From Roseithermus sacchariphilus (GTDB lineage: Bacteria; Bacteroidota; Rhodothermia; Rhodothermales; MEBIC09517): 64,000 bases of DNA. How positions within the stretch are numbered: the first letter of the stretch is position 1; every line of letters starts with the position of its first letter. The DNA is taken from positions 915,447-979,446 of the forward strand of contig CP030158.1 of the NCBI GenBank assembly GCA_003285105.1. The letters are read 5' to 3'. The translations under genes were made by a program, and so were the position numbers. Under the pieces are notes generated by a model. The model was not told where the DNA came from, ran no database searches, and saw only the letters and a list, made by a program, of their open reading frames with translations. Shown piece after piece: positions 45,370-55,400 of the stretch.

Positions 45370-45553
45370 GCGCCTCGTCCCGGTCGAAGCGGTAGCCCTC
45401 GGGGAGGTGCCCCCGGTAGGTGCGGAAGATCTGCTCCAAGCGCTCTTTCCGGAGCGTAGTGGCACGCTGGCGCACCTCGACGGGGCGCTCGCCCAGCAGC
45501 GAGAGCGTCTCCTGGAGTTCTTCTTTGTTGTCTACTTCGATAATCACTCGCAT
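45359..45553 (-). CDS. Antitoxin of the VapBC-like module
   Basis: 64 residues beginning MRVIIEVDNKEELQETLSLL and continuing with a charged, helical C-terminal region. The size, acidity/basicity mix and the 11-base overlap with the PIN gene mark it as the antitoxin, though it does not carry an obvious AbrB or RHH DNA-binding motif. It may only neutralise the toxin, with autoregulation left uncertain. Confidence 0.75.
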   Translation of the reverse strand: MRVIIEVDNKEELQETLSLLGERPVEVRQRATTLRKERLEQIFRTYRGHLPEGYRFDRDEAHER

Positions 45554-46225
45554 TGTCGTCTCCTGTCGGCATCTTCTGCCGATGGTCGTGAAGGCTTCGC
45601 CTGGTTAGCCGGCCAACCGGTGCTGCTTGCGCTCGGCGGCCCGGCGTTCGCCGAAGCGGGTGTCTGCCGTCGATCCGTTGTCCTCCAGCGCACTCATGGG
45701 CCAGTCAGGGTGTGGGTGGTCTATGAGCATGTAGCCATTAGTAAGCAAAGAAGTCCGTTTTGTTCATTGTGCCAGGTGTTGACGTGGCCGGCGACGTAGC
45801 AGCCATCCCCTCGGGCCAGGTAAAGCGCGTGGGTGAAACGTTCACCGTCAACGGCAGAACCTATCGAGCGAAGCCAGATGGAACGCTGTTCCCGATCTCT
45901 GGATAGAGGCCACCGGAACACAAGCGTTGCAGCCTTTTGAGCAAGTAGGCTTCATCCCACCCCGCCCGCAAGCGCTGATCAAGTCCTGAGATCCCTCACT
46001 CCGTTCGACGAGAGCAGTCCCTCCGGGCGGCGGCCAATGCTGCTGATCCTCCGCGGGGGCCCCGGCTCGCCACGGCGCTCTGTACATCACCTCGCCTGGC
46101 AGGTGGTATCCCGGCTCGGAGTGCGGTTGCAGACTTTTCGGATCTGAAGAAGAAAGAACGCGTTCGAGGCCATGGCTACGCTCCTATTCTATGCTGCGGC
46201 CATGCATAAAGAGATGGGGAAACAG
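45554..46225. other. Decayed intergenic region between two toxin-antitoxin modules
   Basis: 672 bases with no whole gene. Around 45770-45905 on the plus strand a short coding-like tail ending in the peptide FTVNGRTYRAKPDGTLFPIS looks like the C-terminal remnant of an RHS-type or other secreted protein. The rest shows no family similarity. The base composition is less GC-rich than its neighbours by eye. Confidence 0.45.
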
Positions 46226-46489
46226 ATGGGGATCGACCTTCACATCTCACCCTCTATCGCAGAGGCGCTTCGGCTTCCTGAAGCGGATGCCGAGCAGGCG
46301 CTTCGGCGGGAGCTGGCCGTTGCCCTGTATAGCCGAGGGATGCTCTCCTTCGGCAAGGCGCGCGAGTTGGCGGCCTTAGACAAAGCCGCCTTCGGTCAGT
46401 TGCTCGGCGAGCGCGGCGTCATTCGGCACTATGGCCCGCAGGAAGCCGCCGAGGATCTGCGGTATGCCGCTGGCCACGACGCGGCTTGA
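46226..46489 (+). CDS. UPF0175-family antitoxin
   Basis: 87 residues from the ATG at 46226, starting MGIDLHISPSIAEALRLPE. The core RRELAVALYSRGMLSFGKARELAALDKAAFGQLLGERG is the UPF0175 signature, a helix-turn-helix family that serves as antitoxin or regulator. Upstream in-frame ATGs at 46172, 46202 and 46214 exist, but the family begins near the chosen start. Its stop overlaps the next ATG by one base (TGATG). Confidence 0.85.
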   Translation: MGIDLHISPSIAEALRLPEADAEQALRRELAVALYSRGMLSFGKARELAALDKAAFGQLLGERGVIRHYGPQEAAEDLRYAAGHDAA

Positions 46490-46983
46490 TGCGGGTTGTC
46501 AGCAATACATCTCCGCTGCTCAACCTGGCGATCATCGGTGAACTCGAACGGGTGCGCGAGCAACTGGAGCACGTCTTGATCCCACTGGCGGTCCGGGAGG
46601 AGTTCAGGCTGGAGACGGATCGTCCTGGTGTCGCTCCGCTTCGGCAGGCCCTTGCGGAGGGTTGGGTACACGTCGAGGAAATCTCGAACCGGCCCTTCGT
46701 GGAGGTGCTTCGGCGCGAACTGGACGCGGGTGAGGCAGAAGCGCTGGTGCTGGCCGTGGAGCAGAGGGCCTCCCGGGTGCTGTTGGATGAACAGGAGGCC
46801 CGGCGGGTGTCGCGGACGCTGGGGTTACCGGTGACAGGCGCACTGGGCATCTTGCTGGCTGCTTATCGAGCGGGGCGCTTGCCATCGTTACGAGTTGCGA
46901 TGCAGCGATTACGCGAGGAGGCGGGCTTCTGGATTGCTCCGTCGCTGGAAGCGGATTTGTTGGCGCAGAGCGGTGAAGCATAG
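46489..46983 (+). CDS. DUF3368 PIN-like toxin
   Basis: 164 residues. DUF3368 proteins are PIN-fold nucleases typically paired with UPF0175. The N-terminal VVSNTSPLLNLAIIGEL, central ELDAGEAEALVLAVEQ and VLLDEQEARRVSRTLGL with GALGILLAAYRAG match this family. The ATG is coupled to the UPF0175 stop by TGATG; a TTG at 46486 is a less likely start. The gene looks whole. Confidence 0.87.
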   Translation: MRVVSNTSPLLNLAIIGELERVREQLEHVLIPLAVREEFRLETDRPGVAPLRQALAEGWVHVEEISNRPFVEVLRRELDAGEAEALVLAVEQRASRVLLDEQEARRVSRTLGLPVTGALGILLAAYRAGRLPSLRVAMQRLREEAGFWIAPSLEADLLAQSGEA

Positions 46984-47420
46984 GAGATCCCGTGCTCCGT
47001 TGATAGAAAGCTGTTCGTCGCTGACGCGCCTCAGCCGCCGGCCGCCGCCCCGGCGGGAGGGGAGCAGGTAACCCGGTAGGTCGGTGACTGTGCCCGAGCG
47101 GCTCCCCGGCGGTCGGGGGCCTGCTCGCAGCCTACGCGCTACTACGCCTACGCGCTACTACTACGTGACCGACCACCTGGGCTCGGTCCGGGCCACCGTC
47201 GATGAGCAGGGGGAGGTGGTGAGCCAGAGCGACTCCTGCCCGAGCGGCGGGAGAAGCCATGGAGGTGCTAGCCGGGCAGACCTTCCGCATCACGCTGCAC
47301 CGGATCTGACCGGCACCCGCCCCGCTCGCTCCGGGGTGGAACCGGACCCCGATGAACAGACGACGCCTCCCTTCCGTACCCGTACCGTGCATCAACGGAA
47401 CAAGCCGGAGGCCCGAACCC
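46984..47420. other. Intergenic region with RHS remnant upstream of ndh
   Basis: 437 bases without a whole gene. It carries the RHS fossil at about 47130-47270, in front of it a direct repeat of TACGCGCTACTA (47132 and 47148), and Pro/Thr-coding debris that overlaps the start of the NADH dehydrogenase region. No promoter for the dehydrogenase is evident. Confidence 0.5.
47130..47270 (+). pseudogene. RHS-repeat core remnant (broken polymorphic toxin-type gene)
   Basis: The reading contains YYYVTDHLGSVRATVDEQGE, the conserved RHS core region of polymorphic secreted toxins, flanked by unrelated sequence on both sides. It is a fossil: truncated at both ends and clearly broken. Only this short part can be recognised. 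Its age cannot be set, but the preserved motif suggests it is not very old. It sits in a low-GC patch between toxin-antitoxin modules and a housekeeping gene. Confidence 0.75.
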
Positions 47421-48752
47421 ATGCAGCAGAAGCCCCGCGTCGTGATCGTCGGAGCCGGATTCGGCGGCCTGACGTTGGCCCGGACCCTGCGGAAGGACCC
47501 GCTGGACGTCGTCCTCATCGACCGCAACAACTACCACACGTTCCAGCCGCTGCTCTACCAGGTCGCAACCGCCGGGCTGGAGCCGGAGGAGATCGCCCAT
47601 GCCGTACGCGGCGTCTTTCAGGGCCACCGTAACCTCCACTTCCGCATGGCTACGGTGACGGGCGTCGACTTCCCGGCGCGGCAGGTGCGCACCGCCTCGG
47701 GCACGCTCATCCCCTACGACTTCCTGGTCCTGGCTCCCGGCGCCGCAACGAATTACTTCGGCGTGGACGGCGCCGAAGCGCACAGCTTCCCGCTCAAGGG
47801 CCTCCACGAGGCCGTCATCCTGCGGGCGCACATCATCCGCCAGTTCGAACGGGCCGACCGCAACCCCGCCCTCATCGACCAGGAAGGCCTGCTGAACGTC
47901 GTCGTGACCGGGGGCGGCCCGACGGGCGTCGAGATGGCGGGCGCGCTGCTGGAGCTGTTTCAGATGGTGCTCCGCAAAGACTACCCGGATCTCCCCATCG
48001 ACCGGGCGCGCGTCATCCTGATCGAGATGGCGGATCAGGTGCTGGCCCCCTTCGACGATGCCCTGAGCCGGTATGCCTGCCGGACCCTCACCCGGCGCGG
48101 CGCCGAAGTCTGGCTCGGGCGGCAGGTCGTCCGCGTCACGGCCACGGCGGTACACCTCAGCGACGGCACCGTGATCCCGACGCGCACGCTCATCTGGGCC
48201 GCCGGCGTCAAGGCGCCCCCGCTGGCCGATGCGCTCGGGCTGGAGCAGGCCCGGGGCGGCCGCGTCGTCGTCGAGCCGGACCTGAGCGTGCCGGGCCACC
48301 CGGAGGTCTTCATCCTCGGGGACATGGCCGCCAGCCGCGACGAGCACGGCCGGCTCCACCCGCAACTGGCGCCCGTGGCCATCCAGGGCGCCCGGCACGT
48401 GGCCGAACAGATCCGCCGCCGCCTGCGGGGCGAGGCCACGCAGCCCTTCCGCTATACCGACAAAGGCACCATGGCCACCATCGGGCGCAACGCCGCCGTC
48501 GCCGAGATCCACAAACCCGTCTCGTTCAAGACGACCGGCTTCCTGGCGTGGCTGATGTGGCTGGGGTTGCACCTGATCATGCTCATCGGCTTCCGCAACC
48601 GCCTCCAGGTCCTCGTCAACTGGACGTGGAACTACTTCACCTACGACCGAAGCGCCCGGCTCATCCTGGACGGCCGCCCGCCGGACGACGAGGAACCGCC
48701 GCTCACGCTGGAGCCGGAATCGACGCCCGGAGTGGCGGATCATGGAGCCTAG
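47421..48752 (+). CDS. ndh: Type II NADH:quinone oxidoreductase
   Basis: 443 residues from the ATG at 47421. FAD motif VVIVGAGFGGLTLARTL, NAD motif VVVTGGGPTGVEMAGALLEL, IWAAGVKAPPLA, and the membrane-associated C-terminal part (FLAWLMWLGLHLIMLIGFRNR) all match NDH-2. It passes electrons from NADH to quinone without pumping protons. FQPLLYQVATAGLEPEEI is diagnostic. It stands alone; an expression link to neighbours is not seen. Confidence 0.93.
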   Translation: MQQKPRVVIVGAGFGGLTLARTLRKDPLDVVLIDRNNYHTFQPLLYQVATAGLEPEEIAHAVRGVFQGHRNLHFRMATVTGVDFPARQVRTASGTLIPYDFLVLAPGAATNYFGVDGAEAHSFPLKGLHEAVILRAHIIRQFERADRNPALIDQEGLLNVVVTGGGPTGVEMAGALLELFQMVLRKDYPDLPIDRARVILIEMADQVLAPFDDALSRYACRTLTRRGAEVWLGRQVVRVTATAVHLSDGTVIPTRTLIWAAGVKAPPLADALGLEQARGGRVVVEPDLSVPGHPEVFILGDMAASRDEHGRLHPQLAPVAIQGARHVAEQIRRRLRGEATQPFRYTDKGTMATIGRNAAVAEIHKPVSFKTTGFLAWLMWLGLHLIMLIGFRNRLQVLVNWTWNYFTYDRSARLILDGRPPDDEEPPLTLEPESTPGVADHGA

Positions 48753-48797
48753 GTCGTAAGATGCATCCCCTCTCCCCGTAACCCATCCCCTCCCCTT

Positions 48798-49781
48798 ATG
48801 GCACCCCTTCGCTGGGGCATCCTGAGCACCGCCCGGATCGGCGTGCAGAAGGTGATCCCCGCCCTCCAGAAGAGCACCCTCGGCACCGTCGTAGCCATCG
48901 CCTCGCGCGACCGGGACCGCGCCCGGGCCGTCGCCGACGACCTGGGCATCCCCACGGTGCATGGCAGCTACGAGGCGCTGCTGGCGGATCCGTCCGTCGA
49001 CGCCGTCTATAACCCCCTGCCCAACCACCTGCACGTTCCCTGGTCGATCCGGGCGCTGGAGGCCGGCAAGCACGTGCTCTGCGAGAAGCCCCTTGCGCTC
49101 AGCAGCGCCGAGGCCCAGACGCTCGTGGACGCCGCAGACGCCCACCCCGGCCTCAAGGTGATGGAGGCCTTCATGTATCGCTTCCACCCGCAATGGGTGC
49201 AGGTGAAAGCCTGGCTCGACGAGGACCGCATCGGCCCCCTGCGGGCGATCCAGGCCTTCTTCTCCTATTTCAACGCCGACCCGAACAACATCCGCAACCA
49301 GCCCGACGCCGGCGGCGGGGCGCTGATGGACATCGGCTGCTACCCGATCTCGCTCAGCCGCTGGTGCTTCGGCACCGAGCCGGACCGCGTCTTCGGCACG
49401 ATGGAGCGCGACCCCCGCTTCGGCACGGACCGCCTCACCTCCGGCCTGCTCGACTTCGGCTCGGGCACGGCGAGCTTCACCTGCTCGACGCAGCTCAGCC
49501 CGTTCCAGCGCGTCCATCTGCTCGGCCCCGAGGGGCGGATCACGCTGGAGATCCCCTTCAACGCCCCGCCGGACCGCGCCTGCCGCCTCTGGCTCCAGCA
49601 GGGCCGGCACGTCGAGGAGGTCCTGACCGACGCCGTCGACCAGTACACCGCCCAGGGCGACGCCTTCGCCCGGGCCGTCCTCGACGACACGCCCGTGCCC
49701 ACGCCGCTGCACGACGCCGTGGCCAACCTGCGCGTCCTCGAACGCCTCGTCCGCAGCAGCGAGCGCGGCACGTGGGCCTGA
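48798..49781 (+). CDS. Gfo/Idh/MocA-family sugar dehydrogenase
   Basis: 327 residues. The N-terminal Rossmann fold has GILSTARIGVQKVIPALQ and the conserved Lys motif CEKPLALS, followed by MEAFMYRFHPQW and GGGALMDIGCYPISLSRW, the usual catalytic Asp-His region of the family. Substrates are typically sugars, inositols or NDP-sugars; the exact one cannot be predicted. It is 45 bases after ndh and is followed by a glucuronoyl esterase-like gene. Confidence 0.9.
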   Translation: MAPLRWGILSTARIGVQKVIPALQKSTLGTVVAIASRDRDRARAVADDLGIPTVHGSYEALLADPSVDAVYNPLPNHLHVPWSIRALEAGKHVLCEKPLALSSAEAQTLVDAADAHPGLKVMEAFMYRFHPQWVQVKAWLDEDRIGPLRAIQAFFSYFNADPNNIRNQPDAGGGALMDIGCYPISLSRWCFGTEPDRVFGTMERDPRFGTDRLTSGLLDFGSGTASFTCSTQLSPFQRVHLLGPEGRITLEIPFNAPPDRACRLWLQQGRHVEEVLTDAVDQYTAQGDAFARAVLDDTPVPTPLHDAVANLRVLERLVRSSERGTWA

Positions 49782-49876
49782 AGGCATGTGGGCCTGAAGA
49801 CGAGCACCCGCGTCATCGGCACGGCCGCTACGAACGCAGGCCTCCCGCCGATGACCGGCCATGACCATACCCGACC

Positions 49877-51181
49877 ATGATGCGCCTCTGCCCCCTCGAA
49901 GCCCTGCTGATCGTTGCCCTGCTGATCGTTGCCCTGCCCGCCATGGAGAGCCCCGCCCAGCCGACCAACTACGACGAAGCCCGGGTGCCGGCCTACACGC
50001 TGCCGCACCCCCTGCTTCGCGCCGACGGGACGACGATCACCGATGCGGCCGCCTGGTGGACGCAGCGACGGCCGGAGCTGCTGCGGCTGTTCGAAACGCA
50101 CGTCTACGGCACCGTCCCCGGCCGCCCGGCCACGATGCGCTTCGCCGTGCGCTCGGTGGACCCCGCGGCGCTCGGCGGCAGGGCCACGCGCAAGGAGGTG
50201 TCGATCTACTTCACGGCCACGGACGAGCGGCCCCGGATGGATCTGCTCGTGTACGTCCCGAACGACCGCAGCGGCCCCGTACCGGCCTTCCTCGGGCTGA
50301 ACTTCTACGGCAACCACACCATCCACCCGGACCCCGGCATCACGATCACCGATCAGTGGGTGGCGAACAACGACGACTTCGGCATCACGAACCACCGGGC
50401 CTCCGAGGCCTCACGCGGCGTGCGGGCCCACCGCTGGCCCGTCGAACGCATCCTCGAACGGGGGTATGCCCTGGTCACGGCCTACTACGGCGACCTCGAC
50501 CCGGACTTCGACGACGGCTTCCGGAACGGCGTCCACCCGCTGTTCTCCGCGGACGGCCAGGCATCGCCGGACGAGACGGCGTGGGGCGCCATCGGGGCGT
50601 GGGCCTGGGGGCTGAGCCGGGCGATGGATTACCTGGAAACTGACCCCGCCCTCGACGCCCGGCACGTGGCCCTCATGGGGCATTCGCGCCTCGGCAAGGC
50701 CGCGCTGTGGGCGGGTGCCCGGGACGAGCGCTTCGCCCTCGTCATCTCGAACAACTCCGGCTGTGGCGGCGCGGCGCTCTCGCGGCGCCGCTTCGGAGAA
50801 ACGCTGGCCCACATCAACACCCGCTTCCCCCACTGGTTCAACGACGTCTTCCCCCGGTACAACGACCGCGAAGACGCCCTGCCGGTCGACCAGCACGAGC
50901 TGCTTGCGCTGATCGCCCCGCGGCCGGTCTACGTGGCCAGCGCCGAGGACGACCGCTGGGCCGACCCGCGCGGCGAGTTTCTGGCGGCCCTGCACGCCGA
51001 CCCGGTCTACCGCCTGCTCGGCACCGACGGGTTCGCGGCGGCCACGATGCCGCCCGTGCATGCGCCGGTGATGAGCGCCATCGGCTACCACCTCCGCGCC
51101 GGCGCACACGACGTGACGGCCTACGACTGGGAGCGGTTCATGGACTTCGCCGACCGCCATTTCGGCCGGGCCGGGCGCTGA
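49877..51181 (+). CDS. Glucuronoyl esterase-like hydrolase (CE15-type)
   Basis: 434 residues with an N-terminal signal peptide ([19 protein letters not shown]). The nucleophile Ser270 sits in [14 protein letters not shown], the hallmark of CE15 4-O-methyl-glucuronoyl methylesterases, and the catalytic His is in the C-terminal [18 protein letters not shown]. Such enzymes split ester links between lignin and glucuronoxylan. A start at 49877 or 49880 both work. Its neighbours (sugar dehydrogenase, alpha/beta hydrolase) fit polysaccharide breakdown. Confidence 0.88.
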   Translation: MMRLCPLEALLIVALLIVALPAMESPAQPTNYDEARVPAYTLPHPLLRADGTTITDAAAWWTQRRPELLRLFETHVYGTVPGRPATMRFAVRSVDPAALGGRATRKEVSIYFTATDERPRMDLLVYVPNDRSGPVPAFLGLNFYGNHTIHPDPGITITDQWVANNDDFGITNHRASEASRGVRAHRWPVERILERGYALVTAYYGDLDPDFDDGFRNGVHPLFSADGQASPDETAWGAIGAWAWGLSRAMDYLETDPALDARHVALMGHSRLGKAALWAGARDERFALVISNNSGCGGAALSRRRFGETLAHINTRFPHWFNDVFPRYNDREDALPVDQHELLALIAPRPVYVASAEDDRWADPRGEFLAALHADPVYRLLGTDGFAAATMPPVHAPVMSAIGYHLRAGAHDVTAYDWERFMDFADRHFGRAGR

Positions 51182-51196
51182 CCCGCCCACCCGCGG

Positions 51197-52387
51197 TCAG
51201 CCGCCCCGGGACGGGGGGAGCGGCACGCACGGCCCGGCGCCCTGCGGCCGGATGCCCCGCGGGGGCGGGGTGGCCTGAGCCTGCAGGGCCTCGAGCCGCA
51301 GCACGCACTCGCCGAGCAGGCCGGTCTGCGCCAGCACCCAGCCGGCCACCACGTCCTCGAAGCGGAACCGCCGGGCTCCCCACCCCGGATACTGGAACGA
51401 GTGGTCGACGCCGGGCACTACCAGCACCTCCAGCGCCGCCCCCTCGCCCAGCACCTCCCGGAGCCGCCGGAGGCTGGCCGCCACCGGCACGACCTGATCC
51501 CGCTCGCCGAAGAGCGCCAGGAACGGGACGCGCAGCCCCCGCCATGCGGCCGTGGCGTCGTGGCCGGCCGAGTTGAACAGCGGGCCGCGTGGGGGCGCCG
51601 TGGAAAGCGGCGGCCGCAGCGCCTCCGGCAACGAGGCCGGCAGCCGCCGGATGCGGGCATCCAGATCCGCCGTCGACGCGCCGGCTTCCCGGCGTACGAA
51701 GTAGGCGTCCCAGAGCGCCAGCAGGGTGTCGCGCCGGGCGGCGGGCAGGCGCAGCCGCTGCGCGGCCTGCTCGATGGCATAGAGGCGCGTCTGCCGCACG
51801 GACGTGAACGGGCTGGCGAGGGTGACGACGAACGCGACGGCCGTGTCTCGCGCCGCCACGACCGGCGCCAGGCGCCCGCCCTGGCTGAAGCCGATGACCC
51901 CGACCCGCCCGGCCTCCACCCCGTCCTGTGCCCGCAGCACCCGGAGCGCGGCCAGCGCATCGGCCGTCAGGTCCTCGAACGTGGCCGCCTCCAGGTCCCC
52001 GTCGGAGCCGCCGGTGCCCCGCTTGTCGTAGACCAGCGCCGCGATGCCGCACCGGGCCAGCCGCGCCGCCACGAAGCGCGGCGGATAGTTCAGCCGGTCG
52101 TCACGGCCGCCTCCAGGGATCAGGACGACGCCCGGGTGGGGACCGGGGCGGTTGGGCACCAGCAACCGCCCCGCCAGCGTGACGCGCCCCTGCTCGATGG
52201 GCACGGCGCGCTCTACGTAGGTGCCCACGGTGAAGTGCTTCGGCTCCAGGCACGCCTCCGGCCACGACGCCCCCGCCCCCCCACTCATCCAGAGCAGCAA
52301 CATGAACAGGCCAGGCATCACGATGACGGAAACACAGGGGACGAAGAACCGGGCGGAGGGCAACGGCCCCGCCGAGGACAGACGCAT
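51197..52387 (-). CDS. Secreted alpha/beta hydrolase
   Basis: 396 residues. A hydrophobic N terminus (VIVMPGLFMLLLWMSGGAGA) suggests export; starts at 52387 or Met24 (52318) are possible. The serine nucleophile Ser168 lies in GFSQGG, preceded by VYDKRGTGGSDGD (oxyanion/strand) and followed by a late Asp in LALFGERDQV and a His in PGVDHSFQYPGW. This is the dienelactone hydrolase/peptidase-like group; substrate unknown. It is convergent with the CE15 gene, 15 bases apart. Confidence 0.85.
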   Translation of the reverse strand: MRLSSAGPLPSARFFVPCVSVIVMPGLFMLLLWMSGGAGASWPEACLEPKHFTVGTYVERAVPIEQGRVTLAGRLLVPNRPGPHPGVVLIPGGGRDDRLNYPPRFVAARLARCGIAALVYDKRGTGGSDGDLEAATFEDLTADALAALRVLRAQDGVEAGRVGVIGFSQGGRLAPVVAARDTAVAFVVTLASPFTSVRQTRLYAIEQAAQRLRLPAARRDTLLALWDAYFVRREAGASTADLDARIRRLPASLPEALRPPLSTAPPRGPLFNSAGHDATAAWRGLRVPFLALFGERDQVVPVAASLRRLREVLGEGAALEVLVVPGVDHSFQYPGWGARRFRFEDVVAGWVLAQTGLLGECVLRLEALQAQATPPPRGIRPQGAGPCVPLPPSRGG

Positions 52388-52417
52388 CCGCCGGACGAAA
52401 GGTTGCCGGCGGACGCC

Positions 52418-55400
52418 TCACCGCGGGCGGAGGGCGGCGTGGAAACGCTCCGGAGTCACGTAGCGCGTGTGATACTGCTGCCAGTCCGCCGCGTGCCGCC
52501 GGTACACCGGGTCGTCCTCCAGGCGCGTCGGCGGCGTGGCATAGTCCGGGTCGTCGTGGGACGGCAGCGGGAGGACGGTTTTCGAGAACGCCGTGTTGTA
52601 GTCCCCGTCCTTGACCCAGCCGTCGCTGATGAACACGAAATCCCGCACCCAGCCCTCGGGCGGCGGCGGCGGTGCCGGGAAGCGCAGCACCAGCTCGTCG
52701 CCGGCATTCATGATGACGTACCGGTCGTCGACCGTCTCCAGCAGCGGCCGCACGTCCCCGAAGCGGGTGTAGTAGCCGATCAGGTCCTGCCAGACGGGCG
52801 CGGTACCCGCCAGCGTATCGTACGTGGGGATCTCGGGGGAAGACCGGTCGGCTTCGTGGGTCACCGAGAAGCCCCGGTAGCGCAGGTCGGCCGTCTCGGG
52901 GGCGAGGCGCTGCACGCGCAGGTCCGCTCCGGGCCGCCCCTGGGCCACGGCGAGGCGGTCCCAGTAGATCTCCATGTTCGTGTGGAGGCGGACGCGGCGC
53001 GGCACGCCGGGGGCGAAGGCGCCCGTCAGGTCGAGCAGCACCGTTTTGAGCTTGCCGGCGGGGAAGCCCAGGTTCTCGTGCCAGACGCGCCAGCCGCCCC
53101 GGCCGTCGGGCACCTCCAGGCGGAGGCCCTGCGGACGCATCGGCTCCTGGCTGAGGGCCACGTTGATGGAGCTGTCGGTGGGGCGCAGCCAGCCCTGCCC
53201 GACGAGCCAGAGCGGGCCGTCGGTGGGGACGTCTTCGGGCAGGTCGATCTCGAGGACGTGCGGCTCGGCCACGCCCTGGTAGCGACCCACCTCGAAGGCC
53301 TTCAGGTAGCGGGCGTCCCGCTCCCGTACCCGCTCGGTGACGTCCCGCCCCCGGCCATCCCGCACGCCGGCCACCGGGCGCAGCGGCGCCAGCGCACGCA
53401 CGTCGAGGTCGGGCGGCGGGAAGACGAAGCGCTCGTCGACGAACACCTCGGTGCCGGCGGGATGGTCCACGACGAGCAGCGCGACGTGATCGAAGAAGTG
53501 CGTCTCCCACAGCTCGGCCGTGATGCGCAGGTCGTAGACCCCGTCCCGGGCCGCCAGTTGATCCCCCCGGATCTTGACCCGGTCCTCGGTCATCATCACC
53601 CCGGCGGTCTCCTGCGCATTGATCTTCAGGCCGAGGGGCGAGCGCCAGAGCACGTCCGTGACGAAGCGCATGCGCTCGCCGTCGAAGGTAAAGAGCCAGG
53701 GGCAGGAGCCCTTGAGGCGCTGCCGGGCCTCCACGGTCTGGTCGGAGAGCAGGTCGAACTCGGCCTGCACGTCGCCGTTGGGCCAGGTGATGCGGACGAC
53801 GTCGATGATGAGGTGCTCGGCCAGGCCGAAGTGCAGCATCGGCTCGGTGATGGGTTGTTTCTGAAAGAGCAGGCCGGTGCGCACCTCGACGGTGCCGCCC
53901 AGGCCGAAGGGGTTGATGCGGCGGTCCCCGGCCACCGAAGACGCCAGCGGGCGGATGCTCTTGCCGTGGTAAAGGCGCCGGCCCAGGTTGGTCCACACCA
54001 CCGGCTGCCCCTCGGCGGAGCGGCCGACCAGGTCGAGCCGGCCGGTGCCGGAGAGGTCGGCCACGGCGAACACCGGATGCGGCAGCGGATCCGGCAGGGC
54101 GAAGAAGGCGCCGTCCTCGTCGCTGAGCCAGACGCGGGCGGCGTCTTCCGTCGAGGCCAGCAGGTCCAGGCCGCCGTTGTTGTCGAAGTCGGCCGCGACG
54201 AGGCGGGCCGTGCCGGGGCGAGCGGCACCGGCGGGGAGGCCGCCCCAGGTGGCGACGGCGGAGCGGCCCCAGCCGGCATCGGGCGCCGCGCCCTCCGTCC
54301 GGAGCTGCCACACCGTACCGTCCGCCGTCCACACCAGCAGATCGATGCGCGCGTCGCTGTCCAGGTCCGCCACGGTGAAGGCCCGGACGGCGCCGAGGTC
54401 GGCAGGCAGGGCCCGTGCCCGGAAGCGTCCGGCGCGCTCGTTGAGCAGGACGTGCAGCCGTCCGCCGTCGTCGAGCAGCATCGCGTCCGGGTCGCCGTCG
54501 GCATCGAGGTCGGCCCAGGCGAACCCGCGCAGCGCCGGCACATCGTCGAAGAGCGGCCACGGCGTGAACGTCCCGTCGCCGTCGTTGCGGAGCACCCGGG
54601 GCGATCCGGTACGCGGCGCCAGGACGAGGTCGAGGTCGCCCTCCAGGTCCAGGTCGGCGGTCCAGACCCCGTCATAGGCAGCCTCCCGGATGGCGGCGGG
54701 CAGGTCCAGCCGGGGCGTGACGTCGGAGAAGGAGCGGTCCTCGTGCTGCCGGAACAGCCGGAAGCCGCCCGCGCCGGCCAGGGCGAGGTCGACGAGGAAG
54801 TCATAGTCGTAGTCGATGGCGGCGAGGCCGGAGGGAGAGGGCGACGTCCCGCCGCCGGGGAAGGGCAGCGTCGTGCCGTCCTGCAGGCGGACGGCCTCGG
54901 CCCGGGCCGCCAGCACGGCGGGCAGGTCCTCCGGCGTGAGCAGCACGACGCGCACGACGTCCCACGGCCCGCCGTCGAAGGCCAGCGAGTCCGGCACGAA
55001 CGTGAGGGAAGAGTCGGGCGGGGCGGGGCGCGAGGTGGGATTGGGCAGGCGCAGGAACCGGTCTACCAGCGTGCCGATCTGCTCGTCGGGCGTCTTGAGG
55101 GCGGCCAGATCCTCCCGATAGGCCGCCTCGCGCCGGAGGATGTTTTCCAGAAACGCCGCCGGCTGCGCGGCCTGGTCCGGGGGGGCCTGCCGAAGCGCCT
55201 GGAGCTGCTCCCGGGCCTCGGGGGGCCAGGCCTCCGCCTGCGCGGCCAGCCGGTCGACCGTGGCCCGGAGCGTTTCGGCCTCCCCCAGCGCCGCGGCCAG
55301 GCGCACTTTTTCGAGCAGCGCGGCCAGGTTGTCGGGCTGCCGGTCCAGGATGCGGTCGATCAGGCGGAGGGCGTCGGCCGTGGCCTCCGGCGTGCCTCGG

